Assembly: GCA_022843805.1 (NCBI GenBank)
Contig: JALHMY010000054.1
Span: forward strand, 1-61,284
Direction: 5' to 3'
Length of the DNA stretch: 61,284 nucleotides
DNA from: Fuerstiella sp.
GTDB taxonomy: Bacteria; Planctomycetota; Planctomycetia; Planctomycetales; Planctomycetaceae
A model generated the notes under the pieces. That model was given only the letters and a program-made list of their open reading frames with translations, did not search any database and was not told where the DNA came from. Both the position numbers and the translations under genes were made by a program. This document shows positions 34,351 to 43,362 of this stretch, piece after piece. Position 1 is the first letter of the stretch. The number at the start of each line of letters is the position of its first letter.

Positions 34351-37113
34351 GCCCGTTGTCCGCATTCCGGCTGCGATTCCCTGCACCGATAACCGCAAAA
34401 GGTCTCGTAATTCGTGCGCTTCATCCTGGTCGGCAGAACTGTCCAGTCCTCGACGCCTTCCGAGTAATTCGATCTGAATCAGGTTCAGGGGATCGATATC
34501 GGGATTTCGCACTTCGAGCGACCGCTGAAACCACGGTGTCGAAGCAAGTAACTCCGATCCTCCCACGATGTCCAGAATAGCCTGCCGCGAACGATCACGT
34601 TCGCTGGCAATCAGCACCCAGATCTGAAGACGCTGGTCCGTGCTGCTGCACAGTTCTGAGTAGCGCTGCCCGATATACATATCAGCCTTGGCAAGCGCCG
34701 CTGCCGCATTATCGATTGTCGCCTGGAAGAACGGCCATTGACGATACATCTCAATAACTGTCTGCCACGCTGCACGATCGTTGTACTTCACATCGGAAAG
34801 AGCGGTCCCCAGTCCGTACCACGCCGGAATCAGGCATCGGTTCTGAGTCCATGCGAAGACCCACGGAATGGCTCTCAGGTCGTTCAGTGATCGCTGCCCG
34901 GTTCGCCGCGATGGTCGGGACGCGATCGGCAGATTCTCGATCTCTTCGATGGGTGTGGCCTCGCCGAAGAATTCGATAAAGCCGCGTGTTTCCACGAGAT
35001 TCCTGTAAATCTTCAGGGAATGGCTGGCCAGCGATTCCATCAGCTGCTCCCAGTCGGCGTGCACTTCAGTTCCGGGAATGTTGCTGGCAACCAGTGTGGC
35101 AAATGTGACCTGCTCCAGATGTCGATGGGCCACGTGCAGATCGTCGTAACGTTCGGCGAGCACTTCGCCCTGTTCCGTCAGTCGAAGCGAACCTCCCAGT
35201 GCATCGGGCGGCAAAGACAGAATCCCGCGTGCGGCCGGACCTCCGCCTCGTCCCAGTGATCCGCCTCGCCCATGGAAGAACGTTAGCCGAATGTTTCGAG
35301 CGGCCGCGACCTGATGCAGCCGATCCTGGGCGCGAAACAATCCCCAGCAGGCGGACAGATAGCCCCCGTCCTTTGTACTGTCCGAATAACCAACCATGAC
35401 AATCTGTCGATTGTTGTGCGCTTGCAGATACTCGGTGTACACCGGCTGGTCGAGTACTTCGGCCATGACCTCAGGGGCGATCTGCAAATCGTCGATCTTT
35501 TCAAACAGCGGTATTATGCGCAGCGCGTCTTTGGGAACTGGTGTTCCATCCGTAGCTGAATCTGCGCATGCTTCAGTGCACACCCATCGCCACAACCACA
35601 GGACCGTAAGCAAATCTGACGGGAAGCGAGTCATGCTGATGATATGTCCGCCCAGACAGTCCGTTCCAAACCGCTGAAAGGCGCGTCGAAGTACTCGAAA
35701 CAATCCGAGTGTCTCAACTGTGAGCGGGGCGAGTCGCTTTTCATCAATGGGTTTCAGCGTCTCCATCGTCCTGAGAAGCACCTTCTGACGTTCCGGCTCG
35801 CCAAGTGCCGCGAAGTCGCTGCATTCGCCGAGGGCTCGGAACAGATCCGTCATGACTTCACAGTGGCGATCAGAACTCTGACGAACATCCAGTCGGGTCA
35901 GATGCAGTCCAAAAACCTGGGTCAGATCCAGCCATCGCCGGGTTTCTTCCGCCAGCATCAGCTGGCCGCGACAGACTCTCATGCTGGCAACTAATGCTTC
36001 GACATCAAGTTCCAGTTCCCGGCCGTCCCGATAGGCGCCGTCGATCGGTGGCTCTGTCAGACTTCCGCATCGTGACTTCCGCAGCCGCCATTCGATGAGT
36101 CGGATCCAGCGGCGGTAAATTTCATGCTCAGCAACCCGGGCGAGTGTTGCGGCGAACTCCGGCCACCGCTGTTCTGCCCGTGCCAGTGCACTCGGAAGAT
36201 CGGATTCGAGCGACACTTCGTTGCGGGAGGCTGACAGGAAGTCATAGAGCTTTCGGCACCATTCCAGGTGTCGGTCGATTGCCGTGGCACGTAGCCACAC
36301 CAAAGTTTGTTCTGTGATGTCCCATGTGACACCCGGATGGCCGTCCCGATCGCCGCCCATCCAGGATCCGAATCGTAAAAACCTTGGCTGCACAAACGCA
36401 TATCCGGGAAATTCACGAGCCAGCGCCTGCCTCAGAGAAAGACAGATTTCCGGCACGACTTCCCACAGCCGCGGCATGATCGACAAGCCCCGTTCCACCT
36501 CCTCAAGGACGGACGGACGCATAGGCCGAAGAAATTCTGTCTGCCACAGCATGGTCAGGTCCGCCTGCAGCCGGCAGGAGAGACCTTCACGTTCCCTCGG
36601 CAGAAGATCCTCACGATCCAATTGCTCCAGACATTGTCGCATCCGACGCAGTTTGGATCGAATTGAACGTCTTTTGGCTTCACTCGGATGAGCCGTAAAA
36701 ACCAGTTCCACGTCCAGCTGATCCAAAGCATCCTGCACCTGCACGGCACTCAGACCTGCAGCCTTCAGCTGCCGGATCGACGCACCAATCGACTCGCTGA
36801 TCGGATCCGGATGTCGATCCCGCTCGCGCTTCCGCAGGACCCGAATTCGCTGACGATCCTCGGCCAGATTCGCGAGATCAAAGAAGATACTGAGCGAGCG
36901 AGCGACGAGACGCACCTGTTTCGGGCTTAAGTCGTGGATCCGCTTCGAGAGGGATACTTCCGCTCCCGGTACATTGGCCCGACGATCGCGAGCCAGCTGC
37001 CGAATCTCAGCCACCAATTGTACCGCCTCTGTACCTTCTTCTTCGGTGACGATTCGTTCGAGCAACGTTTCCAGTAGCTGCATGTCGCGGCGAAGTTGAT
37101 CATTCTCGACCAT
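34348..37113 (-). CDS. ppc: Phosphoenolpyruvate carboxylase
   Basis: This 921-residue enzyme carboxylates phosphoenolpyruvate with bicarbonate to give oxaloacetate, refilling the citric acid cycle. The catalytic histidine motif is FTAHPSE (H142), and the second active-site block is FHGRGGSLGRGGGP, with GYSDSTKDGG and LRLTEQGEVLAERY nearby. The C-terminus GIAAGMRTTG matches the family's conserved C-terminal end, so the gene is complete even though its TAG stop overlaps the end of a MITE copy. It is the third gene of a dabB-dabA-ppc cluster, so bicarbonate brought in by the Dab complex may feed it directly. Confidence 0.97.
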   Translation of the reverse strand: MVENDQLRRDMQLLETLLERIVTEEEGTEAVQLVAEIRQLARDRRANVPGAEVSLSKRIHDLSPKQVRLVARSLSIFFDLANLAEDRQRIRVLRKRERDRHPDPISESIGASIRQLKAAGLSAVQVQDALDQLDVELVFTAHPSEAKRRSIRSKLRRMRQCLEQLDREDLLPREREGLSCRLQADLTMLWQTEFLRPMRPSVLEEVERGLSIMPRLWEVVPEICLSLRQALAREFPGYAFVQPRFLRFGSWMGGDRDGHPGVTWDITEQTLVWLRATAIDRHLEWCRKLYDFLSASRNEVSLESDLPSALARAEQRWPEFAATLARVAEHEIYRRWIRLIEWRLRKSRCGSLTEPPIDGAYRDGRELELDVEALVASMRVCRGQLMLAEETRRWLDLTQVFGLHLTRLDVRQSSDRHCEVMTDLFRALGECSDFAALGEPERQKVLLRTMETLKPIDEKRLAPLTVETLGLFRVLRRAFQRFGTDCLGGHIISMTRFPSDLLTVLWLWRWVCTEACADSATDGTPVPKDALRIIPLFEKIDDLQIAPEVMAEVLDQPVYTEYLQAHNNRQIVMVGYSDSTKDGGYLSACWGLFRAQDRLHQVAAARNIRLTFFHGRGGSLGRGGGPAARGILSLPPDALGGSLRLTEQGEVLAERYDDLHVAHRHLEQVTFATLVASNIPGTEVHADWEQLMESLASHSLKIYRNLVETRGFIEFFGEATPIEEIENLPIASRPSRRTGQRSLNDLRAIPWVFAWTQNRCLIPAWYGLGTALSDVKYNDRAAWQTVIEMYRQWPFFQATIDNAAAALAKADMYIGQRYSELCSSTDQRLQIWVLIASERDRSRQAILDIVGGSELLASTPWFQRSLEVRNPDIDPLNLIQIELLGRRRGLDSSADQDEAHELRDLLRLSVQGIAAGMRTTG

Positions 37114-37238
37114 AATTTAAACAATCTCAGTCCATTACAGCCACATTCGGAACGATCGACGGATAGCCGATTTCCGTCGTTTTTTCGGGCAGTCTCCCGG
37201 TCCACACTTTGCGTCAGATTTCGCACTACTTAACGTTC

Positions 37239-39782
37239 TTACGCAAGTGCCACACTGGTGGCCAGCGATTCCCATTGTTTTTCTGAAGTCCACCGATAGA
37301 ACTGTGTATCTTCCATCACTGTCAGTGACAACCAGCCGTTTGTTACCAGATCGCAAACGTGGGGGTGCTTTTCAACAATTTGTTGAACGGATTCTCGAGG
37401 GGCCTCGATCAGAACAAGCAATCGCAGTGGTTCGTGCTGCAACTTTTCGCCATCATGGACGGACTGCCAGGGCAGGCCAGTCATCAAATCCCCGCCATTT
37501 CCTTCAAAGACGCCCAGCTGCCCCACAACGTTGTGAATCAGTTTGTTTCCACTTCCAAAGGCGCGATTGTCAACCGCTGATGCGTAGTATTGCAGATTAA
37601 TCCAGCTGGTGACGACCATCGGTGCTGTCATGATCAGTTCCAGGACCCGCAGATCGGGATCCTGATGCTGATCGTAACTATGCATAAACGTGCGACCGGC
37701 CAGATTCAAACCAGCCGTTCTGGATCGGGAAGCCACGATGAAGGCTGCGTTGCTGGCCAGTCCCCATTCAGGTCGGACTTCCGCCCAGTCATGGCCGCGT
37801 CGAAGTATGTCAGTCTCGGATTTCGTGCCGAGCCTTGCGGATCGCTCCGTTCGACTTAGCCGACCGGCCTCCGCCGTCCAGCCCTGAACGATTTGAAATA
37901 CATCCGAGAACGACGGAGGTACTGTGTCAGTGTCGAGGAATCGAATTATGTCTGCTGTTGTGTTATGCACCGCAGCGATAAACCATGTGTCATCAGGGAT
38001 TTGGATACCGCGCTGAGAAAGACTTTTTCGCACCTGGGCGTCATTGAGCAGCGCCGCAGCAACTCTCGCGTTGGGTTCGCCGGAATGTCCGCCGCAGGCA
38101 CCGCAATCCAGTCCCGCCCTGTAGGGATTGTTTGTTACGTCGGATGCGTGACCGCAGATTACCACGATGCGGGCGAACGATTTCGTCAAACCAAGATTGC
38201 GCAGCATGTTTTCCGCCAGTGCGACTTTTTGTTCGCCAGTCAGACCACCGTGGCAATGTTCGCCGAGATCCGGGCCCAGCCGACTGTGTTCGCTTTTTGC
38301 TACTCCGTCGAGTGCTGTGCCAGACGCGGTGCGAGTCATCTTCAGCGAATCTGAGAGCAGCCTTGCGAAGTAGAGCAGGCCCATGGATTCGACAAAAGAG
38401 AAGCATGACGACGCGGAACTCTGGAATGATTTCCAAAACTTCCGGGCTGATCTCCGAAGGTCTCTCGCGCGTATCGCTTCAGAAAGAGCAACCGTGTCGG
38501 CTCCTCCAATCGTTTCGTGAATCTGAAACCCGGGACTCAGCAGCACGGGACATTGAGCGGCTCCTGAGGATGCTCCCAGAGGCACATATTCGAACGGCAT
38601 TCCGAAGAATCCGGCGAAGCCAAACGTTTCAATGCCCTGATCAAGGGATTCCAGATTTCGACGAAACACTTCAGAACGGACATCGATACAGAAGACCATT
38701 TGAAGCAGATGTTCTGCCTGCGCCGGACCTGGTTGGTTTCGCTGCAATATTGAATGACACAGTTTTCTTCGATAAGCGATTTCGGCGGCCACCTGCAGAC
38801 AATACCGTACGAGCACATCAGCTGGAGGCGACAGCGCTGTCGCTCGATTTTCGTCTGACCAGGGGGCAGACGTCGTCCCTGATGTTTCCGGCCATGACAC
38901 ATCATGACACCTGAGAAGTGCAACATCATAGGCAAGCCTGATTGCCAGCAGCCCGGTCAGATCCTCATTGATCTGTGCCGGCGCGGCAGGATTCCAGCCT
39001 CGAAACCTGACATACGAGGCCCAGCCGCTGACTGAAAACAGTTCACACATCAGAAACGACTGACAATCGAGTATGGGAACTTCCAGAAGTTCGAGCATTT
39101 GACTGATCGCCTTCAATGGCGATGCGGGAAGATTTGACACAAAGCTGCGAAACCCGGTGATTCCAAGCTGCTCCATTCGCAGACTAACCATAGCCGTCTC
39201 CCGCCAGGCCTCGTACAGCGGCAGAGACTTCCATGGACTTTGCCAGATGGCCTGTCCCTCGTCGTAATGCGCCGAGACATACCGTGAAATGTCATTGACG
39301 ATATGACTGTTCCATGTGCTTCCGACGTGCCGATCGACGACTTCGGCAATGGTCTGAATCGTCCGCTCGCTTTTCGGTTCGGTCCGTGTGTTCGAGATCC
39401 AGCGAATAACGTCGTCAGCATTCATGTCAGCATACTGTTCGGGATAATCGCAGCAACACTGCCTGAGTGCCTCGGTGATATCGTTTCGGCATATATCTTC
39501 GTTTTCCATCAGCGACCGAAAGTAGTCCCGCGACATCAGCATCTCGCAGTTCCGCACTCCGCTGAGCAGCTGTCTGGCATGTAGAAATGTCTTTCCGGAC
39601 AGGCCAAGAAACGGATTCACGGCGACATAGTCACGCAGCGGCCACAGTGGAGGTATGATCCCCTGCAGCTCGTCCATGATTTTCGCCATACGGGCCTCGT
39701 CTGACGAATGTCCCGGTTTGATGCACGCATTCCGGGGCGTTGCCGCATCAATGGTCTGTTCTTCGAAGCTGAGTTCTGACAT
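37239..39782 (-). CDS. dabA: Inorganic carbon uptake protein DabA (DUF2309)
   Basis: This 847-residue protein is the carbonic-anhydrase-like subunit of the Dab complex, which draws CO2 in as bicarbonate using the membrane ion gradient. The predicted zinc and catalytic residues are present: C365 and D367 (FCIDVRSE), H545 (CGHASD) and C560 (LDCGACGGHSGEPN). No signal peptide is seen, as expected for a membrane-associated cytoplasmic protein. It starts 120 bases after dabB, in the same direction, and is followed 125 bases on by ppc. Confidence 0.95.
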   Translation of the reverse strand: MSELSFEEQTIDAATPRNACIKPGHSSDEARMAKIMDELQGIIPPLWPLRDYVAVNPFLGLSGKTFLHARQLLSGVRNCEMLMSRDYFRSLMENEDICRNDITEALRQCCCDYPEQYADMNADDVIRWISNTRTEPKSERTIQTIAEVVDRHVGSTWNSHIVNDISRYVSAHYDEGQAIWQSPWKSLPLYEAWRETAMVSLRMEQLGITGFRSFVSNLPASPLKAISQMLELLEVPILDCQSFLMCELFSVSGWASYVRFRGWNPAAPAQINEDLTGLLAIRLAYDVALLRCHDVSWPETSGTTSAPWSDENRATALSPPADVLVRYCLQVAAEIAYRRKLCHSILQRNQPGPAQAEHLLQMVFCIDVRSEVFRRNLESLDQGIETFGFAGFFGMPFEYVPLGASSGAAQCPVLLSPGFQIHETIGGADTVALSEAIRARDLRRSARKFWKSFQSSASSCFSFVESMGLLYFARLLSDSLKMTRTASGTALDGVAKSEHSRLGPDLGEHCHGGLTGEQKVALAENMLRNLGLTKSFARIVVICGHASDVTNNPYRAGLDCGACGGHSGEPNARVAAALLNDAQVRKSLSQRGIQIPDDTWFIAAVHNTTADIIRFLDTDTVPPSFSDVFQIVQGWTAEAGRLSRTERSARLGTKSETDILRRGHDWAEVRPEWGLASNAAFIVASRSRTAGLNLAGRTFMHSYDQHQDPDLRVLELIMTAPMVVTSWINLQYYASAVDNRAFGSGNKLIHNVVGQLGVFEGNGGDLMTGLPWQSVHDGEKLQHEPLRLLVLIEAPRESVQQIVEKHPHVCDLVTNGWLSLTVMEDTQFYRWTSEKQWESLATSVALA

Positions 39783-39902
39783 TGAATATTTCCGTTCCGG
39801 AAAGACTGCTGATTGAAGGGGTTTTCAGCGCCTGTTTATCCGACGCTGAGGGTCACTGACGTATACTATTCCCGCCTGTAATGTGCCCGGCTGAGCGGCG
39901 CT

Positions 39903-41579
39903 CTATTGCACCGGACCATGCTGTCCCCACGCCCATGCGGTGATTCGGCGGGCCGGAACGTCGAGGTAAAAGCCATGGACAGCATGGATATACAGCCATC
40001 GCATCAACGGGCTCTGAGTGGCCAGCCGTGTGGTCGACTGAAGCAGGAAGATGCCGATGAAGCCAGCGCCGACACAGCCCGTCACCAGCGAATCGAAAAA
40101 CCCTGAAGCCACTTTCTGGTGTGCGACTGAGGATGCCAGAAGCTGATCCGTCAGCAGAAAGGCAGCGAAATATCCAATACTGACACCCATCGCGGCCAGC
40201 ACGCTCCAGCCTGCGAGCCGAATTGATCCGGACGAAAACGCAGGCCACAGCAATTGCGTCAATGCAATCGACAGAATAAGACTGAGAATCACGCCCCCAG
40301 GCTTTGACTGGTGATCGTCTGTCATTCCTTCAGCCGTTAGTCCGCAAATAGCGACTGCCATGATCAGAGCAACCGGCAGCATCGCCAGAGTTCGTTTGCC
40401 CGAAATGATGCGGCCACTCTCTGTTCGGACACCTGTGGCGGCATCGAGCACACTGCCGGAACTCAGAAATGCATGGGCCTTGTACAGTGAGTGCGCGACG
40501 ATATGAAGCAATGCTGCCGAGAAGGCACCCAGTCCGCATTGCAGCATCATAAAGCCCATTTGAGCCATCGTTGAATAAGCCAGTTGTCGTTTCACACTGG
40601 TCTGTGTCAGCATGACGACTCCGCCCAGCAGAGCAGTGAACGCACCAATGAGGGCCAGAAAATCCAGCGCCAGATGAGACAGTGCGATGAGAGGACTCAG
40701 CCTTAGTACGAGAAAGCCACCGGCATTGATAATCCCGGCGTGCATCAGAGCCGACACGGGCGTTGGAGTTTCCATCGTGTCCGGCAGCCAGCTGTGAAAC
40801 GGAAACTGAGCGGATTTCGTCATCGCCCCCAGCACAAAAAGACTGCCGATCGTCGGGATCCAGAAGTTTCCTTCCGATGAACTGTCCTGAATACTGCGAG
40901 CCGCCGCAAAGATCTCTGAGTACTCGACACTTCCGAAACAGGAATATGTCAGCCCCAGAGCTGCCAGAAGCATGACGTCCCCAAGCCGGCTGATCAGGAA
41001 CTTCTTGCGGGCAGCCCAGACAGCCCAGGATCTGTCAGAGTAATGCGTAAGAAGCTGATGCAGGCCATAGCTGGTCAGCATCCACGCAACAGTAAGCATT
41101 ACCAGATTACGCGAAACCACCAGCAGCAATACCGCCCCAAGCGTAAACAGAATCCATTTAAGGAATCTGCCCTGGGTCACATCGCGATCCAGATATCGAA
41201 TCGAATATCGAACGATGATGGCCCCGATGAATGTGATCAGCAGCAGCATGATCGCGGACAGGGAATCGAAATAAACTCCCAAACTCACTCTGACTGGCCA
41301 GGTCAGCGAGTACAGCGGCATGTCAAGAGTGCCCAATCGCGCCAGCATCCCAGTGCTCACCACAGACAGCAGAAGAGCCAGCACAGAGACCGCTGATGCC
41401 AGACTTCGCATCAGTCCCACATTACGGTTAGCTGCAGCCATCGGAACAAAACCAAACAGCAGAAGCAGCAGTGGTGGCGTTGCGACCAGCCAGGACAGCA
41501 GAATTTCCACAGATCGATCCTTACTCGCTACAGAATCCCGAAAACTCGTTTCACCCAGAATTTGCGAAGAATAAAGCAC
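39903..41579 (-). CDS. dabB: Inorganic carbon uptake membrane protein DabB (NuoL-like)
   Basis: This 558-residue protein is almost entirely hydrophobic with about 14-16 predicted membrane helices and belongs to the NuoL/MrpA proton-channel family. The conserved lysine and histidine blocks are visible (AMTKSAQFPFHSWLPDTMETPTPVSALMHAG, split here as TKSAQFPFHSW and PTPVSALMHAG; LLHIVAHSLYKAHAFL). It should couple ion movement to carbon uptake by DabA, encoded next. The start at 41579 gives a polar lead of ~25 residues; a later start before the first helix is possible. Confidence 0.92.
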   Translation of the reverse strand: MLYSSQILGETSFRDSVASKDRSVEILLSWLVATPPLLLLLFGFVPMAAANRNVGLMRSLASAVSVLALLLSVVSTGMLARLGTLDMPLYSLTWPVRVSLGVYFDSLSAIMLLLITFIGAIIVRYSIRYLDRDVTQGRFLKWILFTLGAVLLLVVSRNLVMLTVAWMLTSYGLHQLLTHYSDRSWAVWAARKKFLISRLGDVMLLAALGLTYSCFGSVEYSEIFAAARSIQDSSSEGNFWIPTIGSLFVLGAMTKSAQFPFHSWLPDTMETPTPVSALMHAGIINAGGFLVLRLSPLIALSHLALDFLALIGAFTALLGGVVMLTQTSVKRQLAYSTMAQMGFMMLQCGLGAFSAALLHIVAHSLYKAHAFLSSGSVLDAATGVRTESGRIISGKRTLAMLPVALIMAVAICGLTAEGMTDDHQSKPGGVILSLILSIALTQLLWPAFSSGSIRLAGWSVLAAMGVSIGYFAAFLLTDQLLASSVAHQKVASGFFDSLVTGCVGAGFIGIFLLQSTTRLATQSPLMRWLYIHAVHGFYLDVPARRITAWAWGQHGPVQ

Positions 41580-41818
41580 GACATAGAATTCGTCAATTGT
41601 GTATCGTTATAATTTTCGGGTATCTTCAGTCTTAGTGAAACGAACAGTTTTCTGCGTTCAATTCATGACATCAGTTTTGCGATTGATATGTCGTATTTGG
41701 TCGATAAGATCAAAACCTGCAGAAGGCTGCGACCAGAATGCCAGCCACTGCTCATTCCCGTTCAGGGCTGGAGGGGAGGCTGGCCGCGGAGAATGACACA
41801 CTGCCTCTGGTGAATCCT
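41580..41818. promoter_or_regulatory. Divergent promoter region between dabB and winged-helix gene
   Basis: About 240 bases separate dabB (minus) from the winged-helix gene (plus). The stretch next to dabB (about 41580-41650) is AT-rich and could hold the dab promoter, but no clear -35/-10 or operator is recognised. Confidence 0.35.
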
Positions 41819-42250
41819 ATGAAGAAAAAAACACAGGTCAGTTCAACATCCGGGGCAGCCGGTGGTCGCAAACGGAATTCCGGTCGTCCGGCGCTCCCTT
41901 CCGGCTCGGCCGGTACGACTTCTGCCATGGATGGATCGGCAGGATCGGCAGGATCTGCCGGATCGGCTGGCGCCAGGTGGACGTTCCTGACCAATCACTC
42001 GCATGTGCTGATCCTGATTTCCCGCAACCCCGACGTTGTCCTTCGACATGTGGCGATTCAGGTGGGAATCACTGAGCGTGCTGTGCAACGAATTATCGCG
42101 GATCTGGAAGAAGCCGGTATACTCGAACGGGAAAAGGTGGGCCGCCAGAATCACTATCGCATCAATGTCAACAAGCCCCTGCGGCATGCGATTGAGTCAC
42201 ATCGCACAATCGGCGACCTTCTGTCGCTGACGGAATTCAACGGAGGATGA
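41819..42250 (+). CDS. Winged-helix DNA-binding protein, candidate regulator of the dab operon
   Basis: From ATG 41819 the protein is 143 residues; an upstream in-frame ATG at 41738 would add 27. The first ~60 residues are low complexity (Ser/Gly/Ala), including a [13 protein letters not shown] tract from a 9-base tandem repeat (about 41933-41970). The C-terminal ~80 residues form a clear winged helix: [40 protein letters not shown], then wing [12 protein letters not shown], ending [14 protein letters not shown]. This domain is widespread in small bacterial regulators. Divergent placement from dabB suggests it controls carbon uptake, but the target is not shown. Confidence 0.8.
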   Translation: MKKKTQVSSTSGAAGGRKRNSGRPALPSGSAGTTSAMDGSAGSAGSAGSAGARWTFLTNHSHVLILISRNPDVVLRHVAIQVGITERAVQRIIADLEEAGILEREKVGRQNHYRINVNKPLRHAIESHRTIGDLLSLTEFNGG

Positions 42251-42630
42251 CTGTCGTTGGATTCCTCAGGTTCAAAATCGCTCTGGAATGTTCTCGGAGC
42301 GGAAATTGTTGGTGGCTCTGCCCTGCTTTCCCACCTGTACATTCGTTGTTCCATGAAATCCCTGACTCGCCGGGTGGACACTTATCCGGACGAGCAGTGT
42401 TTTCCCGCATATTGAGACGGAAAGAACGTTATCTGCCCTGTTGAAGATTGGGGACAGTTGTCGCCAATTGACACTCCTTCCCCTCGATCGACCGGTACAA
42501 CCGGATAAGTGATGCAGATAGTCACAATTCTTTGGACGGAGGGCTTCGGCGTTATAGGGTTTCCTGTGAAGCAGCGTCGTCACTCGTGGACATCGCGTTT
42601 TGTGAAATACAAACACTGGAGAACGTCATT
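42251..42630. other. Gap without a supported gene
   Basis: No ORF, hairpin or repeat worth naming is seen on either strand. It separates the winged-helix gene from the next exported-protein gene and probably holds that gene's promoter. Confidence 0.5.
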
Positions 42631-43257
42631 ATGTACCGCCTTACAAAGCACTTTGTCCTGGCCATGTTGATCTCGATGAGTACAGGATCAACCGGCTTTT
42701 CAGAGGACATAACGACCGTGGAGGAAGACTGGGAACTGGAGGTTGGGGTCCCGAATGCGACAAAGAGTTCGCCTCAGCTGAGCTTTACGATTTCGCCCTA
42801 TAGCGATGTAAATAGTGAAAACGCCGTCTTTGCCACGTTTCTGGTGAATTCTCGAACTGAGGGGAGTGGTGTTGGCGGCGGGTTACAGGTGCAGATTTGG
42901 CGTGGCACCACGTTGCTGGGGGTGGGAAATTATACCAGCAACAGTTCACTTGCCACAGAGGATGAGAAGATTCGGTGGACGCAGCGAATGACGGTGGCCG
43001 ATGGTGTACTGACCGTCGAAATCGTCAATGGAACATCGACGACATGGGGAAATTTCGGCGGAAATAATCAGTTGATTGTTGCAACGCGAATCAATCTGGA
43101 GGACCTCGATTCTTACGATCCGGAAGTGTCTGCACGGTACAGCAGGGTCACGTATGGGAGCCAGAGGGTCGCTCGAGTGAAGCTGAGAAAAGTTCGGACG
43201 TATACTGGAGACGATTCTCCGACGGAGACCGTTTACGACAGAGTCGTTTGCGAATGA
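42631..43257 (+). CDS. Exported protein of unknown function
   Basis: The ATG at 42631 has GGAG 8-10 bases upstream and gives 208 residues; an in-frame start 99 bases earlier lacks a site. It begins with a signal peptide (MYRLTKHFVLAMLISMSTG). The mature part is mostly beta-strand and Ser/Thr/Gly-rich (GGGLQVQIWRGTTLLGVGNY). It probably works outside the cytoplasm. I do not recognise a family. Confidence 0.75.
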   Translation: MYRLTKHFVLAMLISMSTGSTGFSEDITTVEEDWELEVGVPNATKSSPQLSFTISPYSDVNSENAVFATFLVNSRTEGSGVGGGLQVQIWRGTTLLGVGNYTSNSSLATEDEKIRWTQRMTVADGVLTVEIVNGTSTTWGNFGGNNQLIVATRINLEDLDSYDPEVSARYSRVTYGSQRVARVKLRKVRTYTGDDSPTETVYDRVVCE

Positions 43258-43294
43258 AGTTCTGACATTTTCTGCAGTCTGCAGTAACCGAAAG

Positions 43295-43330
43295 AAACCT
43301 CCGAGAACCCGCCAGGGCTTTCGGAGGTTT
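43295..43330. terminator. Bidirectional terminator-like hairpin between convergent genes
   Basis: AAACCTCCGA (43295-43304) and TCGGAGGTTT (43321-43330) form a perfect 10-base-pair stem with a 16-base loop, between the convergent ends of the exported-protein gene and the HEAT-repeat gene. Short T runs adjoin each arm, so it may end transcription from both sides. Confidence 0.65.
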
Positions 43331-43362
43331 CGTCGTTGATCGTGGTCTGCTTTGCCATGGGT

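Noticed and set aside
34242..34424. Small ORF inside the MITE copy (FEFRVVDLAKGPVAMGSLAR), also seen at 49445-49732
   Set aside because: The near-identical peptides come from the palindromic repeat itself; there is no ribosome-binding site or conserved protein outside it.
41933..41970. Minisatellite in the winged-helix gene as a phase-variation switch
   Set aside because: The repeat unit is 9 bases, so unit changes keep the frame; it only alters linker length.
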